Below, piece by piece: positions 62,920 through 64,000 of a stretch of 64,000 bases of DNA. How positions within the stretch are numbered: position 1 is the first letter of the stretch; each line of letters starts with the position of its first letter. Under the pieces are notes generated by a model, which saw nothing but the letters and a program-made list of their open reading frames with translations, searched no databases and was not told the DNA's origin. The translations under genes were made by a program, and so were the position numbers. Origin of the DNA: CAWAXW01 sp963786155. GTDB lineage: Bacteria > Actinomycetota > CADDZG01 > WHSQ01. Where the stretch lies: positions 1-64,000 of the forward strand of contig CAWAXW010000006.1 in the NCBI GenBank assembly GCA_963786155.1. The letters run 5' to 3'.

Positions 62920-63055
62920 CTGTTCGTTCCGGCCCTCTGTTCGTTCCGGCCCTCTGTTCGTTCCGGCCCTCTGTTCGTTCCGGCCCTCTGTTCGTTCCGG
63001 CCCTCTGTTCGTTCCGGCCCTCTGTTCGTTCCGGCCCTCTGTTCGTTCCGGCCCT
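62920..63055. repeat. Eight perfect tandem copies of a 17-bp unit (minisatellite)
   Basis: CTGTTCGTTCCGGCCCT is repeated eight times without variation (8 x 17 = 136 bases), directly after the uxs stop codon. The unit length is not a multiple of three, so the array is unlikely to be coding. Perfect identity implies recent expansion or slippage. It sits between the uxs gene and the promoter region of the next gene. Confidence 0.95.
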
Positions 63056-63143
63056 CGCCTTAGTGCATTAGCACAGAGGGATAACCCCCTCCTCGGGCTA
63101 ATTACCCCTTAAGTCCGTTTCGTGGAGGGAGCCCGATACCGTG
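63056..63143 (+). promoter_or_regulatory. AT-richer leader before the secreted hydrolase gene
   Basis: The 88 bases between the tandem repeat and the gene are AT-richer than their surroundings and include TTAGTGCATTAGCAC and GCTAATTACCCCTTAAG, possible promoter or operator parts. GTGCATTAGCAC is a near-palindrome (GTGC-ATTA-GCAC). GGAGGGA at 63124-63130 is the ribosome binding site. No riboswitch was recognised. Confidence 0.35.
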
Positions 63144-64000
63144 ATGAAGCGAGTTGCCCCGTTCCTGTGCGTTCTGCTGCTGGCGGCCGGTCTGGCCAAC
63201 GCCGGCTCGACCGCGAGCGCCGCGCTGCGCGACGACGCCGACTGGTACGAGATGTACTTCCCGTCCTCTGATGGGATCAACAAGGTCCACGCCGACGTGC
63301 TCAGGCCCAAGGGCGTCCCGCTCGACGAGCCGTTGCCGGTCATCATGTCGGTCAGCCCTTACACCAACCACAGCGGCTCGACGAGCCCGACGGACCTCAC
63401 CGGGACGGGCCCCAACCCTCGCTTCTACGATTTCCTCGATCTGAGCGGCGCCCTCAAGCAGGGCTACACCTACGTGATGGTCGATCTCCCCGGCGACGGA
63501 GGCTCGGGCGGTTGCAACGACTGGGGCGGCGTCCGGGAGCAGGCAGGCGTGCACGATGCGGTCGAGTGGGCCGCGTCACAGCCGTGGTCCAACGGCAGGG
63601 TCGGCCTGCTCGGCAAGTCCTACGACGGCTGGACCGGGCTGATGGGCGTCGCCACGCAGCCCGAGGGCCTCGCCGCGGTCGCATCGCTCGAGCCGGTCTA
63701 CTCCGGCTATCGCTACATCTACATGAACGGCGTGCGCCGCACGAACTGGCCCTACGGCGCGAGCTTCACGGCCGTCGACGCGCAGCCGGGGCGGCCCACC
63801 GACACACCCGAGTACCAGGCGAACGGCGCTCCGCAGGCCTGGTGCTATCCGGTCAACATCGCCGGGCACAACGTCGACTTCAGCGAATCGGGCCCCTACT
63901 GGGCGGAGCGCAACCTCGTCCCGACCTCCGAAGGCAAGAAGACGCCGGTCTTCCTCACCCAGGGCTTCCTCGAGACCAACACGAAGTGGGACGGCGCCTC
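63144..64000 (+). CDS. Secreted CocE/NonD (X-Pro dipeptidyl-peptidase-like) hydrolase, partial
   Basis: ATG 63144 (GTG 63141 is the alternative and is nearer the GGAGGGA site). The frame runs open to the window edge for 285 residues. A signal peptide (MKRVAPFLCVLLLAAGLANA) precedes a CocE-type alpha/beta-hydrolase: VIMSVSPYTNHSGS, YTYVMVDLPGDGGSGGCNDW, GGVREQAGVHDAVEWAASQP, and the nucleophile Ser in RVGLLGKSYDGWTGLMGVAT (G-K-S-Y-D-G). The family includes X-prolyl aminopeptidases, cocaine esterase and amino-ester hydrolases. The Asp/His of the triad and the C-terminal jelly roll lie beyond the window. GC content is higher than in the central locus. Confidence 0.85.
   Translation, partial: MKRVAPFLCVLLLAAGLANAGSTASAALRDDADWYEMYFPSSDGINKVHADVLRPKGVPLDEPLPVIMSVSPYTNHSGSTSPTDLTGTGPNPRFYDFLDLSGALKQGYTYVMVDLPGDGGSGGCNDWGGVREQAGVHDAVEWAASQPWSNGRVGLLGKSYDGWTGLMGVATQPEGLAAVASLEPVYSGYRYIYMNGVRRTNWPYGASFTAVDAQPGRPTDTPEYQANGAPQAWCYPVNIAGHNVDFSESGPYWAERNLVPTSEGKKTPVFLTQGFLETNTKWDGA

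Noticed and set aside
62783..63112. Open frame of about 109 codons through the 17-bp repeat array
   Set aside because: It is a chance reading of the tandem repeat in a frame overlapping uxs; a 17-bp unit cannot keep one frame, and no ribosome site precedes it.

Overview
The window looks like a high-GC bacterium, most likely Actinomycetota or a similar lineage. Signs are the heavy use of GTG and TTG starts, 4-bp start/stop overlaps, an ABC-transporter-plus-Wzx surface polysaccharide locus, and a secreted protein with a Pro-rich linker. Two parts differ sharply. Bases 1 to about 12,865 are very GC-rich, and nearly every gene there is broken by one or more 1-base frameshifts. From about 12,865 to 62,916 the composition is closer to balanced and almost every gene is intact. 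At the boundary a truncated MFS transporter and a truncated glycosyltransferase meet inside a run of seven C, so the two parts may not be contiguous in a real genome.

Left part (1-12,865): a class III nucleotide cyclase, a PRC-barrel protein, gatC-gatA followed by a BNR-repeat protein, a divergent MarR regulator / PNPOx-like pair around a double palindrome, a short-chain dehydrogenase remnant, a membrane protein, and an ABC-2 exporter operon (one ATPase and three permeases, two of them recent tandem duplicates).

Central part (12,866-55,353): a surface polysaccharide locus of roughly 42 kb. It holds about nine glycosyltransferases or GT-B-like transferases, eight SAM methyltransferases, a Wzx flippase, an O-antigen ligase/polymerase, a Wzm/Wzt ABC exporter and a KpsC/KpsS-like protein. 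Its core is nonulosonic (sialic-acid-like) sugar synthesis. A NeuB-NeuC-NeuD set (32.5-35.3 kb) is followed by HisF2-HisH2-amidotransferase genes that install acetamidino groups. Then comes a GDP-sugar legionaminic acid set: a PtmE-like nucleotidyltransferase, LegB, LegC, LegI, LegG and LegF. A Gfo/Idh - CMP-sugar synthetase - SDR trio (24.8-27.3 kb) resembles ptmF-ptmB-ptmA of Campylobacter. The simplest reading is an envelope glycan carrying legionaminic acid, possibly its acetamidino derivative.

Right part (55,354-64,000): an ECF sigma factor with a C-terminal membrane segment and an apparently extracytoplasmic domain, a 1061-residue secreted protein with a 23-proline linker and a Lys-rich tail, a strong terminator, a UDP-glucose dehydrogenase plus UDP-glucuronate decarboxylase pair (UDP-xylose supply), an 8-copy 17-bp tandem repeat, and the start of a secreted CocE/NonD-type hydrolase. 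No rRNA, tRNA, CRISPR array or confidently identified insertion sequence was seen.
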